Shown piece by piece: positions 15,869 to 25,747 of a DNA stretch of 64,000 nucleotides. The stretch comes from CAVRXT01 sp963725655 (lineage in GTDB: Bacteria > Acidobacteriota > Terriglobia > Acidiferrales > UBA7541), in NCBI GenBank assembly GCA_963725655.1, contig CAVRYY010000001.1, forward strand, positions 2,170,001 to 2,234,000, written 5' to 3'. The position numbers were made by a program, and so were the translations under genes. The notes beneath the pieces are model-generated. The model saw nothing but the letters and a program-made list of their open reading frames with translations. It had not been told where the DNA came from and did no database searches. How positions within the stretch are numbered: the stretch's first letter is position 1; each line of letters opens with the position of its first letter.

Positions 15869-18217
15869 CTACGTCGGCATTTTCAAAAAGCAATACGCGC
15901 CCAGAAAAAGGAAAATCGCATCCGGCGACCATCCCGCCAGCAGCGGCGGCAACTGGCCCACCGCGCCCATGGCCTCAAACAACCGCGCCATCGACCAGTA
16001 AATTACACTGATGGCCACCGCCAACGCCAGCCCGCCGATCGCCCCGCGCGTCCCCACCAGGAATCCAAACGGCGCGCTCAGGAAAATAATAATTACCGCG
16101 ATCATCGGAAACGCGAATTTCATATGCCACTGCACCGTCAGCCGCGATGTGTCGAACCCCGCCTGGCGCAGCCCGGCAATATAAGCGCTCAGCTCGGACC
16201 AGTTCATCTGATCGTACTGACGAACTTCACGGCGAAAATACGAAGGGGGCTCGGTGATCTCGGAAAGCGAAAGCACTTCGAAGGGAAGATAGCGGGTGAT
16301 CTGTTCGTGGTCGAAATCGCGCACCCAGCCATTTTCGAGAATCCAGACGCCCAGTTTGGGCTCCCACATCGCTCGGTCGGCGAAGATGCGGCGGCGCAAT
16401 TGGAACGTTTTGGGATCGAGCTCGAAGACGCTCAAGCCTCCGAACAGATCGTGATCGGAATCGAAAAGGTCGTAGTTGAAGAGCTTCGATCCTTGCCCGA
16501 AGATCCACTGATGGGCGGGCTGAGAATAGGTCTGCGCGGGCCGCCCCTTGATCTGGTTGCGCAAAGCATCCTGGGTGCGATTGGCGTAGGGCAGGTACGT
16601 GTTGTCCATGGCGAACATGCCCACCGCCAGCAGCAAGCCGGTGAGCAGCAACGGCAAGTTCAGGCGATAGAGGCTCACGCCACTGGCCTTGAACGCCACC
16701 ACTTCGTTGTTTTTGGCCATCACCCCGAGCGTTACCAGCACCGCCACCAATGCCGCCAGCGGCGTGAGTTGATAGACCAGCAATGGCACCAGATAGCCGA
16801 GATACGAAAGCACCACCGAGCTCGGCACATGGTTCTTCGAGATGTCGGCCAGCAGATCGAACAGCGTGAAAGCGTCAAACACCAGAACGAAGCCGGCCAG
16901 CACCAGCGCGAAATAGGAAATGAAACTGCGGAACACATACACGTCCACCAGCAGCGGAAAGCCGTTCATTCCGGCTTTCTGCGCCGCTCGGCGGCCCAGC
17001 GACGACACCAGCGGGATGCTCACCGTGGCGGTCATCCCGCCTGCGCCGCCGTTCGCGGGGGGCGGCGTGGCGCGAGACTTGGCGGCGCTCCGCTTGGCGA
17101 CCAATTTGTCCCACATGCGGGACATGTAGCTCTGCTTGCCTCCGTGCTCCACCCGGCGAAACAGTGTGATCGCAAAGATGGTGGTGATAATATTTGCGGC
17201 CCACACCCCCACCGCCGGATGCAACAGGCCTTGCTGGGCCAGGCGGATGCCGACGAGCAGCAGCATGTAATAGCCGGCGATGAGCAGCAGCGTCAGCACC
17301 AAGCCGGAAGCGCGGCCTCCGCGGCGGGGACGGATCCCGGCGGAAACGCCGAGCATCGCGAACACCAGACAGGCCGCGGGAAAGGCCAGGCGGCGGTAGA
17401 ATTCGATGCGCGAATCGCGCCAGCCCGGGCCGTGAATTTTGAGCAGCGCCGCCACCGGCAGCTCGGCGTCGGAAAGCGACGGCGTTGCACGTTCGGAACT
17501 GCTGATGGCAATCGGCAAGTCGCTCGATCCGAACGTGCTAACGTTATAACGAAGCGGATCGTGCGGATCGAATTCGTGGGTGCTGCCGCCGCGCAGATGC
17601 AGTTCGAATTGGTTGTTGGCCGGGTCGTTTACCACGATGGCGTCTTCCGCCAGGGTGATGCGCATGCCGGTGGCGGAGCCGGTTTCGGCGAGGAAAACGC
17701 CGCGCCAATGGGCCGCGGTGGCGGAAACGTCTTCGACGTAGAGGACCGTGTTCGGGAAGCGTTCGTCGAACACGCGGGGCTGCACCGCAAAAGGAACCTG
17801 CGATGACTGGAGCTGAAGTTCGAGCCGATGGAGAGTGCGCAGCGATGCCGGCCCCAGCCAAATCGTAATGGTCAACGTGAGGGCCGCCGCGATGGCCGCC
17901 AGCGCGCCGACCGGCAAGAGCAGGCGCCGCATGCCGATACCGAGCGCGTGAAGCGCCACGATTTCGCTATCCGCCGAGAGCCGCCCCAGGGCAATCAAGA
18001 CGCCGACCAGAGCCGCCATCGGGAGCGTAAACACCAGTATCGGAGGCAGGGAACTTAGGAACAGCAGGGTAATACGGCCTGCGCCGCCCGCATGGCGCAC
18101 GATCAGGTCCATCAGGCGCACCAGTTGCGGGATGAAAAATACGAACGTAAAAACGGCGAGGCCCAGCACAGTGTGGGAAAGGACTTCGCGAAAGATGTAT
18201 CGGTCGAGGATGCGCAT
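15869..18217 (-). CDS. lptFG: LptF-LptG fusion, LPS export permease
   Basis: One 782-residue chain holds both YjgP/YjgQ permease domains that are normally separate LptF and LptG, the membrane partners of LptB that extract lipopolysaccharide from the inner membrane. Domain 1 (residues 1 to about 395) begins MRILDRYIFREVLSHTVLGL and has the usual three helices, periplasmic jellyroll and three helices (GIRPRRGGRASG loop). A linker of about 60 residues rich in Ala, Pro, Gly and Lys follows. Domain 2 (about 455-782) begins LLVDVYVFRSFISYFALVL and ends with helices around SAPFGFLVGTRGAIGGLALAV. The frame opens at 18430, but MRILDRY at 18217 is the family start. rpiA lies downstream. Confidence 0.9.
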   Translation of the reverse strand: MRILDRYIFREVLSHTVLGLAVFTFVFFIPQLVRLMDLIVRHAGGAGRITLLFLSSLPPILVFTLPMAALVGVLIALGRLSADSEIVALHALGIGMRRLLLPVGALAAIAAALTLTITIWLGPASLRTLHRLELQLQSSQVPFAVQPRVFDERFPNTVLYVEDVSATAAHWRGVFLAETGSATGMRITLAEDAIVVNDPANNQFELHLRGGSTHEFDPHDPLRYNVSTFGSSDLPIAISSSERATPSLSDAELPVAALLKIHGPGWRDSRIEFYRRLAFPAACLVFAMLGVSAGIRPRRGGRASGLVLTLLLIAGYYMLLLVGIRLAQQGLLHPAVGVWAANIITTIFAITLFRRVEHGGKQSYMSRMWDKLVAKRSAAKSRATPPPANGGAGGMTATVSIPLVSSLGRRAAQKAGMNGFPLLVDVYVFRSFISYFALVLAGFVLVFDAFTLFDLLADISKNHVPSSVVLSYLGYLVPLLVYQLTPLAALVAVLVTLGVMAKNNEVVAFKASGVSLYRLNLPLLLTGLLLAVGMFAMDNTYLPYANRTQDALRNQIKGRPAQTYSQPAHQWIFGQGSKLFNYDLFDSDHDLFGGLSVFELDPKTFQLRRRIFADRAMWEPKLGVWILENGWVRDFDHEQITRYLPFEVLSLSEITEPPSYFRREVRQYDQMNWSELSAYIAGLRQAGFDTSRLTVQWHMKFAFPMIAVIIIFLSAPFGFLVGTRGAIGGLALAVAISVIYWSMARLFEAMGAVGQLPPLLAGWSPDAIFLFLGAYCFLKMPT

Positions 18218-18274
18218 GGTAGCGCACGGCCATTCTAGCACGAGCAATCGAGTTCGATTGGAGAGCATCGGCCT

Positions 18275-20461
18275 GTGAATCCCGTTCACCTGGTATTGAT
18301 CTGGCACATGCACCAGCCGGAGTACAAAGACCCCGCCACGCGGACCTACTTCCTGCCTTGGACGCGGCTGCACGCGCTGAAGGATTACTGGGGCATGGTG
18401 AAGATCCTGGAGGAATTCCCGGAAGTCCACATGACCTTCAACATGGTGCCGTCACTGGCCGCGCAGATTCGGGAATACGCGAGCGGGAATTTCCGGGAGC
18501 CGTGGTTCGATCTGGCGTTCATGGCGTCGAACGATTTGACGCGAGATCAGCGGCGCGAAATTCTGCTGCGCGCATTTCAGGCCAATCTCGATCGTCTGGT
18601 GCGGCGATGGCCGCGGTTCGGGCAATTGTTCGACGGCTATCAGTCCTCCGGGCTGGATGCGTCCATCGCGCAACTGGGCGTGCGGGACTGGCGCGATTTG
18701 CAGGTGCTCTCGCAGCTCGCATGGATGGACGAGGAATACCTGGCGCACGATCCGGTGGTGAGCGCGCTTTCGGCCAAGGGCGAGGGCTACACGGAAGGCG
18801 ACAAACAGGCCTTGCGCGAAAAGCAGATGGAGTTGCTCGGGCGCGTCTTGCCGGAATATGGCAGCGCGGCCAAGCGCGGGCAGATTGAAATATCGGCAAC
18901 ACCGTTCTACCACCCCATCCTGCCGTTGTTGTGCGACACCGACATCGCGCGAACATCCAATCCCCACACGCCGCTGCCGTATCCGCCGTTTCGGCGGCCG
19001 GAGGACGCGCGCGAGCAACTGATGCGGGCCCGCGCATTCCACGAGAAGACGTTCGGTCAATTGCCGGCGGGCCTGTGGCCTTCGGAGGGCTCGGTCTCGG
19101 ATCCGGTGGTGCTGATGGCGGCGGAGATGGGGTTTCGTTGGTTCGCCACCGATGAAGGGGTGCTGGGGCGCAGCCGCGGTCTGGGATTCGGGCGCGACGA
19201 CAGCGGGTTTCCGCAGAACGCCGAATCGTTGTACACGCCGTGGAAGATCCGCTATGGCGGCAACGAAATCGCGGGTTTCTTTCGCGACCATTACATTTCC
19301 GATCTGATCGGATTCGTCTACAGCCGCATGGATGCGCGGAGCGCCGCGGAGGATTTTCATCGGCGGGTGCGCGCGGTGGGCGAGCGCACCGCGGCGCAGA
19401 AACCAGTGACGCTGGCGGTGATTCTGGACGGCGAGAACGCTTGGGAATATTACGACAAGAACGGAAGGGAATTCCTGCGGCGCTTTTACGATTTGGTGCG
19501 GCACGATCCGGACATCCACGCGCTTACTGCCAGCGAAGCGATCGCGGCCGCCGGCGAAATGCCGGTGCTGGACCATATCTTCCCCGGTTCATGGATCAAC
19601 GCCAATTTCGACGTGTGGATTGGAGATGGGGAAGACGTTCGCGCCTGGGAATTGCTCGGAGATGCGCGGCAAGTATATGAAGACGCGGCGCGGCAGGCGA
19701 AAGACAACGCCCCGGGTGCGCCATCCGCGGAACAATTGGCGCGGGCATATGAATCGATATTAGTGGCGGAGGGCAGCGACTGGGATTGGTGGTACGGTCC
19801 GGAGCATAGCACCGCGAATGATCCGGAATTCGATTCGCTGTATCGCAAGCACCTTTCTGAAGTCTACGCCGCGCTGGGGCGGGAAGCGCCGAACGCGCTG
19901 GCCCAGCCGATCAAAAAGGCGCCGCAAAATGGGAAGCGCGAACCGCCCGCGCATTACCTGGATGTGCAGGTGGATGGGCGGGAGACCAGCTATTTTGAAT
20001 GGCTGGGGGCGGGGACCTATAGCGTCGATCACCGCAGCGGCGCGCTGCATGCCGGCGCGGGAATCTTTTCGGGGCTGTCGTATGGGTTTTCGAAGGACCG
20101 GTTTTTCGTTCGCCTGGAACCGCTGACCGCGGATATTTCCGGGCCGGGAGAATGCGAGCTGCGCTTTACGTTCTGGGACACGCGGGAGAAGCTGGTCACC
20201 GTGCGGCTGGCGGGGAACCGGGTGACCGGAATCTCCATCGATGGCGGCGAGAACCGCGAGGGGAAAGTCGCCGCGGCCGCGGGGAAGATCATCGAAGCCA
20301 GCTTCTCGCGGGAATTGTTTGGGACGGAAAACCGGAAATCGCTGCAGCTTAGCGTGAGCGTATGGAAGGACGGCCTGCCGGTGGACGTGGTGCCGTCGTC
20401 TGGATACCTCGAAATTCCTCTGGGCGAAGATGTTTTCGCCTGGTCTATCGCTTCTCCTTAA
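18275..20461 (+). CDS. Glycoside hydrolase family 57 (alpha-amylase/4-alpha-glucanotransferase type)
   Basis: A 728-residue cytoplasmic-looking enzyme without signal peptide. It opens with the GH57 region 1 motif HMHQPEY (about residues 11-17). The catalytic glutamate motif GLWPSEGSVSD is at about residue 268-278. Later regions follow: GFRWFATDEGVLGR, then FFRDHYISDLIGF, which holds the conserved Asp, then DGENAWEYYD. The last 200 residues form the helical and beta-rich C-terminal part seen in the larger COG1449 members. GH57 enzymes act on alpha-glucans such as glycogen. GTG at 18275 has GGAGAG about nine bases before it. The gene is divergent from lptFG with a 57-base gap. Confidence 0.92.
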   Translation: MNPVHLVLIWHMHQPEYKDPATRTYFLPWTRLHALKDYWGMVKILEEFPEVHMTFNMVPSLAAQIREYASGNFREPWFDLAFMASNDLTRDQRREILLRAFQANLDRLVRRWPRFGQLFDGYQSSGLDASIAQLGVRDWRDLQVLSQLAWMDEEYLAHDPVVSALSAKGEGYTEGDKQALREKQMELLGRVLPEYGSAAKRGQIEISATPFYHPILPLLCDTDIARTSNPHTPLPYPPFRRPEDAREQLMRARAFHEKTFGQLPAGLWPSEGSVSDPVVLMAAEMGFRWFATDEGVLGRSRGLGFGRDDSGFPQNAESLYTPWKIRYGGNEIAGFFRDHYISDLIGFVYSRMDARSAAEDFHRRVRAVGERTAAQKPVTLAVILDGENAWEYYDKNGREFLRRFYDLVRHDPDIHALTASEAIAAAGEMPVLDHIFPGSWINANFDVWIGDGEDVRAWELLGDARQVYEDAARQAKDNAPGAPSAEQLARAYESILVAEGSDWDWWYGPEHSTANDPEFDSLYRKHLSEVYAALGREAPNALAQPIKKAPQNGKREPPAHYLDVQVDGRETSYFEWLGAGTYSVDHRSGALHAGAGIFSGLSYGFSKDRFFVRLEPLTADISGPGECELRFTFWDTREKLVTVRLAGNRVTGISIDGGENREGKVAAAAGKIIEASFSRELFGTENRKSLQLSVSVWKDGLPVDVVPSSGYLEIPLGEDVFAWSIASP

Positions 20462-20721
20462 CTCAAGTAAAGCTCGATCCTGCGTTCTTTCTGCTGATAC
20501 CTCACTCCCGTAAGGGAAAGCTCGGATGCCCACTGCGTAGTTCTCCGAATTCACTTGCTGGAAACAATCGCTTACACTCCGCGGCAATGAACGCCCTGGT
20601 TTCGAATCTGAAACCGCCCGGAAGTTTATCCGGGACCTGAGAAAAGCACGATCTAACGGTCCGGCGAGATGGCGTCGCGACTTTCGATCTATGCCAGTGT
20701 GCCCGGTTCGCCGGAGGCATC

Positions 20722-23700
20722 TTGAGAAAGCGTCTATTTCTGTGCAGCGTTATGGTCATCGCGTGTTGCGCTGGCCGGATGGTGCGCGGAGCCTTCTTCG
20801 ATCGAAGTTGGCCTTATCCGCCGGACCGTATGGATCGCGACCGCTCTGCGCCACGCGCGCTGCCGCTCGCCGTCCCGCGCGCGCCACGGGCTTTGCCCGG
20901 TACCGTCCCGCACAGCTTCCCACACGGCGCGCCGCACACCATGCCCCGAGTGCTCGCGGCGAATCGCGGACAGGAAGAGCGTCGAGTGCAATTCGCATCC
21001 GCCGCCAACGATGCGACGGTGCTGTTGACCGACCGTGGGATCGCCTGGAGATTAGGGTCACGCGCAGGGCACGGCCGGGGGCTGGAACTGCGATTGCTGC
21101 ATACCCGGAGCAAGTTGACGTGGCGAGCGGAAGACGTCCTGGCCGCGCGCGCGAATTATTTTCGGGGAAACGATCCACGCCACTGGCATTCGGGTGTGCC
21201 GCTGAGTACGCGGGCGCGCGCGGAGCGGGCATTGCCCGGAGTGGATTGGGTGGTTTACGGCCGCGGCGGCGACATCGAGTACGACATGATCGTTTCCCCC
21301 GGCCGTGCGGTGAGTCGCATCCGATTTCGGGTGGAGACACGGGAACGCGTTCGAGTGGATGCGGCGGGGGACATTTTGGTAGGAGCGGATGTCGCGCTTG
21401 GCGGCGCGGCGGCGATCCGCATGCACCGGCCCGTTGCGTATCAACAGGTGGACGGGGAGCGCGTGGCCGTCGCTGCCGCGTACCACCTGGCACACGATGG
21501 AACTCTTGGCTTTACGGTGGGCGCGCACGATCCGCGCCTGGCGCTGGTGATCGACCCGTATATCTCGATCACCTACGATTCCTTTCTCGGAATCGCCACC
21601 GAGTTCAGCACCGCCAACAGCGTGGTGCTGGACGCCGCGGGAAATCTATATGTCGGAGGCGCCGCGCAGAGTGGGACTCCGGCATACGGCGGCACTCCGA
21701 GTATTGCCACTTCCCAACTGGGCCCGCTTGGCGGAGATGCCGATATCACGGTCACCAAGATCAATCCCAACGTGGCCGGAGCTGAGTCAGTGATCTACAT
21801 CAGTTACATCGGCGGCACCGATGACGACAGGTGCGGCGGGATCGTGGTGGATTCTTCGGGCAGCGCCGCGATTGTTGGCAGTACCAAGTCGCTGGATTTT
21901 CCCACCGCGGGCAACGCGACGCAGACGACGCTTACCGGAACACAAAACATGGTGATCGCGAAACTCGATCCCACCGGAAGCATTCTGCAGTACTCCACCT
22001 ATTTTGGAGGATCGGGCGAAGAGGACAGCCAAAGCGCCATGGGGATCGCGATGGATGCGGCCGGGAGCATATACGTCACCTCGGATTCATCTTCAACCGA
22101 TTTGCCAGCGACAACTGGAGCGTACAACGGACAGAACGGCGGAGGCGCGAGCGACGGGTTTCTGGCGGTGTACACACGAACGGACGCAACGCACTACGCG
22201 ATCACGTACTGCACGTATTTTGGAGTGGACGCGACGGTGGGAAGCGCGGCAATCGCGGTGGACGGCTCCGCGCCTCCGCATGTCTACCTGGGTGGCTTCA
22301 CGTCCGCGGCGGCAACATCCCTCACTTCCGGAGGATTCCAACACGCCTACGGAGGAGGAAGTTTCGACGGCTTCGTCATGGTGCTCACGCCCGAGGGTCT
22401 GGGAACGGCGGATTTCGACTACGCCACGCTGTTAGGAGGGGAGAATGAGGACCAAATTCTTGCCCTGGCGATCGACACTGCTTCGCCGCCAAACATCTAC
22501 GTCACCGGAACCACCCAATCGACAACCTTCCCGGTAAACACTTTGCCTGCGGCGTATCAAGCGACCCTGGCGCAAACAACTGTGGACGGCATGACCGAGG
22601 CAACCGATGCGTTTGCCGCAATGCTCACCCAAAACAATGGGGTGCCCAAGTTGGCGCTGGGATATTCCACATACCTTGGTGCGGGCGCGGATAGTGGCCT
22701 GGGGATCGCCGCGATCGCTCCGAATAGCGTCTACCTCGCAGGGCATACCTCCGTTGCGGCCTTCCCGGCGATTGGAGCGCTGCAGTCGTTTACCGGTACG
22801 TCGGAGGCGTGGCTGGCGAAATTCGATATGACCCAAAGCGGCGTCGCATCGCTGATTTATTCCACGCCGCTAGCCGGCTCGAACGATTCGCAGGCCAACG
22901 CGGTAGTGGCGGATGGGAGCGGAGATATCTTTATCGTGGGCTCAACCACTTCGCCGGACTATCCAGCGGCCGGGCACGTAAATACCGGATTCGAAGTGAG
23001 CTGTTGGTCCTGCGCGACGAATCCACCCACGGCGGATGGATTCGTGACGGAAATTACCGAAGTGTTGGCGCCCGCCCCGATTGTGAGAATGAGCGCTGCA
23101 CGGGTAAATCTCGGGGCTCAAAACGTGGGCGCGCTGAATGCGCCGCCGCAATCGGTAGCGGTGTATAACGTGGGCACAGCGCCGCTGGCGATTTCCCAAA
23201 TGCAGCTAGCCGGTGCGAACAGCAGCGATTTCGTTTTGTCAGACGCGCAGAGCTGCGGTTCTTCAATGAGTTCGGGGGGACGGTGCAGCTTTTCCGTTGG
23301 GTTCACGCCGTCGGTGGTGGGTACCGAAACCGCCGAAGTGGATATCGACGACAATGCCTCCCCTGCAATTCAAGTGGTGCAACTCACCGGTGTGGGCAAC
23401 GGGGCATTGGCTACGATTACGCCTCCGTCGCTGAATTTCGGATCGGTCCCGGTTGGCGTGAGCAACACGCAAACGATCACGATCACAAATACCGGCAACG
23501 CGACGCTTACGATCGCAGCTTCGATTTCCGGGACCAATTACGGGGAGTTCATCCCTAGAGGAGCCGGCGGGTGCTATCCCAGCGGAGGTCTGGCAGCGGG
23601 AGCGACCTGCACCATCAATATTGAATTCTTGCCGACGGCGATGGGGACGTTTTCCGCGTTCGTCAGTCTGATCGACAATTCCGGACCGCCCGCCGGGGGC

Positions 23701-25281
23701 AATCAGACGATATCGCTAGCCGGCGTTGGTGGCCCCCCCAGTCCGGTTGCCCTGGTGAGCCCGGGATCCGTGGCATTTGCCGACGAAACCGTCGGCACGC
23801 CGAGCGGCGCTCAAGTGATCGCCGTGAGCAATCAAGGAAGCACCGCGCTGCAGATTTCCTCGGTTGGCCTGACCGGAGCCAACGCGTCAGAGTTTCAGAT
23901 CGCCGCGGGCCAAACGAGTTGCGTGGCGGGGGGCCAAGCGCTGGTCGCATCCGCCACCTGCTTCATCGCGGTGACATTTGCTCCCACGTCGCTGGGGTCG
24001 AAAGTGGCCGCAGTGGTGATTTCCGATAACGCGTCGCCGAGCACGCAACAAGTGGTGTTGACGGGCGCGGCGGTGGGGCCATCGGAGACTCTTTCCGCGA
24101 GCAATCTCGCCTTTGGCTCGCAAAATGTGGGGACCACCTCGGCGCCTCAATCCGTTACGCTGGCAAACACCGGCAACGGATCGCTCACGCTCCATTCCAT
24201 TTCGATTACCGGCTCGGGTAGCGCGGCCTTTTCGCAGACCAACACCTGCGGCGGCGTGGTTTACCAGAACACGCAATGCAATATCAACGTGACGTATCAG
24301 CCGACGGCAGCGGGCAATCAGGCCGCGACCCTGGTGTTTGCCGATGACGCGGTGCCCGGTCCGCAATTCGTGCAGCTATCCGGCACCGGGCAGGTACCGC
24401 TGCTTACGCTGGCGCCGGCGTCGCTCACATTTCCCCCCCAGCTGGTTGGGACCGTAAGCACTCCTCTAATCGCAACGGTCACGAATACGTCCGCGGCGCC
24501 GGTTTCCGGACTGCAACTTACCTTTGGCGGAACCAACGCCGGAGACTTTCAGGCGACGAACAGTTGCAGCACCACGCTGGCGGCGGGAGCTTCCTGCATG
24601 GTGAATGTGCAGTTCCAGCCCGCCGCGTCAGGATCGCGCGTAGGAACTCTCAGCCTGAGTTACCTGGGAACGGGCAGCCCGGCGACCACCGTGCTCGCGG
24701 GGGCGAGCAGCGACTACTCGATCACCGTTGTGAACGGCAGCGCGGGGTCCGCTTCGGTAACGGCATCGCAGACGGCTACCTACAGCCTCTCGGTGGCGCC
24801 GCTCAACGGATTCAGCGGAAACGTTTCTATCGCGTGCGCTGGGGCGCCGGCAGAGGCTACCTGCACGGTGCCCGCTTCGGCGTTGGACGTTAGCGCGGCG
24901 GCGGTGCCATTTGGTGTGAGCGTCGCCACCCAGGCCGGGAGCCTTTCCAGTAGCCGCGATGTGCACTGGTGGCGAAGGGACGTTTCCCGGCGGGGCTGGT
25001 TGCGGGGCCCACAACTGGCTTGGGAAATTCTGGTCCTCGCCACAGCGCTTTGGTGCTGGCGCAGGCCGAGGCCCCGAGGTTGGCGAGTTTTGCGCGCGGC
25101 CAGCACGTTGTTGGCGGCGGTGGCGCTAGTCAGCCTCGCCGGGTGCATCGGCAGTTCCACGATCACTCCCGCCCCGACGCTGGGGACCCCCGCCGGGACG
25201 TATACGTTGACGGTCACCGGCACCACGCAAGGAACCAGCAGGATTCTGAGCCTGACTTTGACGGTAGAGGCGAGCAATTAA
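20722..25281 (+). CDS. Secreted SBBP-repeat and choice-of-anchor-D protein
   Basis: A 1519-residue exported protein. Residues 1-26 form a signal peptide (RKRLFLCSVMVIACCAG). Residues about 80-290 resemble the N-terminal domain that precedes SBBP repeats. About 290-780 hold repeated beta-propeller blades of the form YSTYFGGSGEE/D...GIAMDAAGSIYVT. About 790-1330 hold five ASH/choice-of-anchor-D Ig-like repeats (LNFGSVPVG.., LAFGSQNVG.., each near 105 residues with paired Cys). After a further Ig-like segment there is a hydrophobic stretch with Arg/Trp (about 1431-1450) and a second one containing LAGC, then a short beta domain. TTG at 20722 has GGAGG four bases before it. Likely a surface or matrix protein; no enzyme motif is seen. 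Confidence 0.88.
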   Translation: MRKRLFLCSVMVIACCAGRMVRGAFFDRSWPYPPDRMDRDRSAPRALPLAVPRAPRALPGTVPHSFPHGAPHTMPRVLAANRGQEERRVQFASAANDATVLLTDRGIAWRLGSRAGHGRGLELRLLHTRSKLTWRAEDVLAARANYFRGNDPRHWHSGVPLSTRARAERALPGVDWVVYGRGGDIEYDMIVSPGRAVSRIRFRVETRERVRVDAAGDILVGADVALGGAAAIRMHRPVAYQQVDGERVAVAAAYHLAHDGTLGFTVGAHDPRLALVIDPYISITYDSFLGIATEFSTANSVVLDAAGNLYVGGAAQSGTPAYGGTPSIATSQLGPLGGDADITVTKINPNVAGAESVIYISYIGGTDDDRCGGIVVDSSGSAAIVGSTKSLDFPTAGNATQTTLTGTQNMVIAKLDPTGSILQYSTYFGGSGEEDSQSAMGIAMDAAGSIYVTSDSSSTDLPATTGAYNGQNGGGASDGFLAVYTRTDATHYAITYCTYFGVDATVGSAAIAVDGSAPPHVYLGGFTSAAATSLTSGGFQHAYGGGSFDGFVMVLTPEGLGTADFDYATLLGGENEDQILALAIDTASPPNIYVTGTTQSTTFPVNTLPAAYQATLAQTTVDGMTEATDAFAAMLTQNNGVPKLALGYSTYLGAGADSGLGIAAIAPNSVYLAGHTSVAAFPAIGALQSFTGTSEAWLAKFDMTQSGVASLIYSTPLAGSNDSQANAVVADGSGDIFIVGSTTSPDYPAAGHVNTGFEVSCWSCATNPPTADGFVTEITEVLAPAPIVRMSAARVNLGAQNVGALNAPPQSVAVYNVGTAPLAISQMQLAGANSSDFVLSDAQSCGSSMSSGGRCSFSVGFTPSVVGTETAEVDIDDNASPAIQVVQLTGVGNGALATITPPSLNFGSVPVGVSNTQTITITNTGNATLTIAASISGTNYGEFIPRGAGGCYPSGGLAAGATCTINIEFLPTAMGTFSAFVSLIDNSGPPAGGNQTISLAGVGGPPSPVALVSPGSVAFADETVGTPSGAQVIAVSNQGSTALQISSVGLTGANASEFQIAAGQTSCVAGGQALVASATCFIAVTFAPTSLGSKVAAVVISDNASPSTQQVVLTGAAVGPSETLSASNLAFGSQNVGTTSAPQSVTLANTGNGSLTLHSISITGSGSAAFSQTNTCGGVVYQNTQCNINVTYQPTAAGNQAATLVFADDAVPGPQFVQLSGTGQVPLLTLAPASLTFPPQLVGTVSTPLIATVTNTSAAPVSGLQLTFGGTNAGDFQATNSCSTTLAAGASCMVNVQFQPAASGSRVGTLSLSYLGTGSPATTVLAGASSDYSITVVNGSAGSASVTASQTATYSLSVAPLNGFSGNVSIACAGAPAEATCTVPASALDVSAAAVPFGVSVATQAGSLSSSRDVHWWRRDVSRRGWLRGPQLAWEILVLATALWCWRRPRPRGWRVLRAASTLLAAVALVSLAGCIGSSTITPAPTLGTPAGTYTLTVTGTTQGTSRILSLTLTVEASN

Positions 25282-25321
25282 AGCGATTCTTGAACTTTCT
25301 AGAAGTTGCGGGGAGGCCAAC

Positions 25322-25747
25322 ATGGAGCTCATCTATTGGGTTTGTACCGCCGGGGACGACAACCGCGCGACCGGACACGTCTCGGTGTGCATTTCCTGTC
25401 ATGCACCTGGAAAACCGTCGCAGAAGGGTCACCGAATCACGTGGATAGGGCCATTTGCGGAGAAGCATTTGGCGCTAGAAGCGGCGAGCGCAACCGGACG
25501 GACGTTCGATTGGTGCTATCGCTGCAGGAACTTCACCGGCGAGCTGCCGAGCTGGCTTCCGCCGTCGCGGGCCTCAGAACATCTTCACCGCCAGGTCCCG
25601 CGGGTGGCGCCCGACCGGTATCAGGGTGATCAGCCCGCCGGGTGGCGAAGAAACCCCGGTGCTCGAACTAGCCAGCGAGCGGACCACCGCGAGATCGTCG
25701 GAGATCTGATCGACGACCAGCAACATATCGCCGCCGGGAGTGATTAG
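25322..25747 (+). CDS. Small Cys-containing hypothetical protein
   Basis: A 141-codon frame with a good ribosome-binding site (GGGAGG five bases before ATG). The first 80 residues look protein-like, with CISC and CYRC cysteine pairs that could bind zinc. The last about 55 codons run antisense over the 3' end of the propeller gene and are unlikely to be conserved. I do not recognise a family. It could be a short real gene whose 3' end has drifted, or chance. Confidence 0.35.
   Translation: MELIYWVCTAGDDNRATGHVSVCISCHAPGKPSQKGHRITWIGPFAEKHLALEAASATGRTFDWCYRCRNFTGELPSWLPPSRASEHLHRQVPRVAPDRYQGDQPAGWRRNPGARTSQRADHREIVGDLIDDQQHIAAGSD

Noticed and set aside
15746..17806. 686-codon plus-strand frame
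   Set aside because: It is antisense to the LptF-LptG fusion; its His/Gln-rich composition is a reading of the opposite strand.
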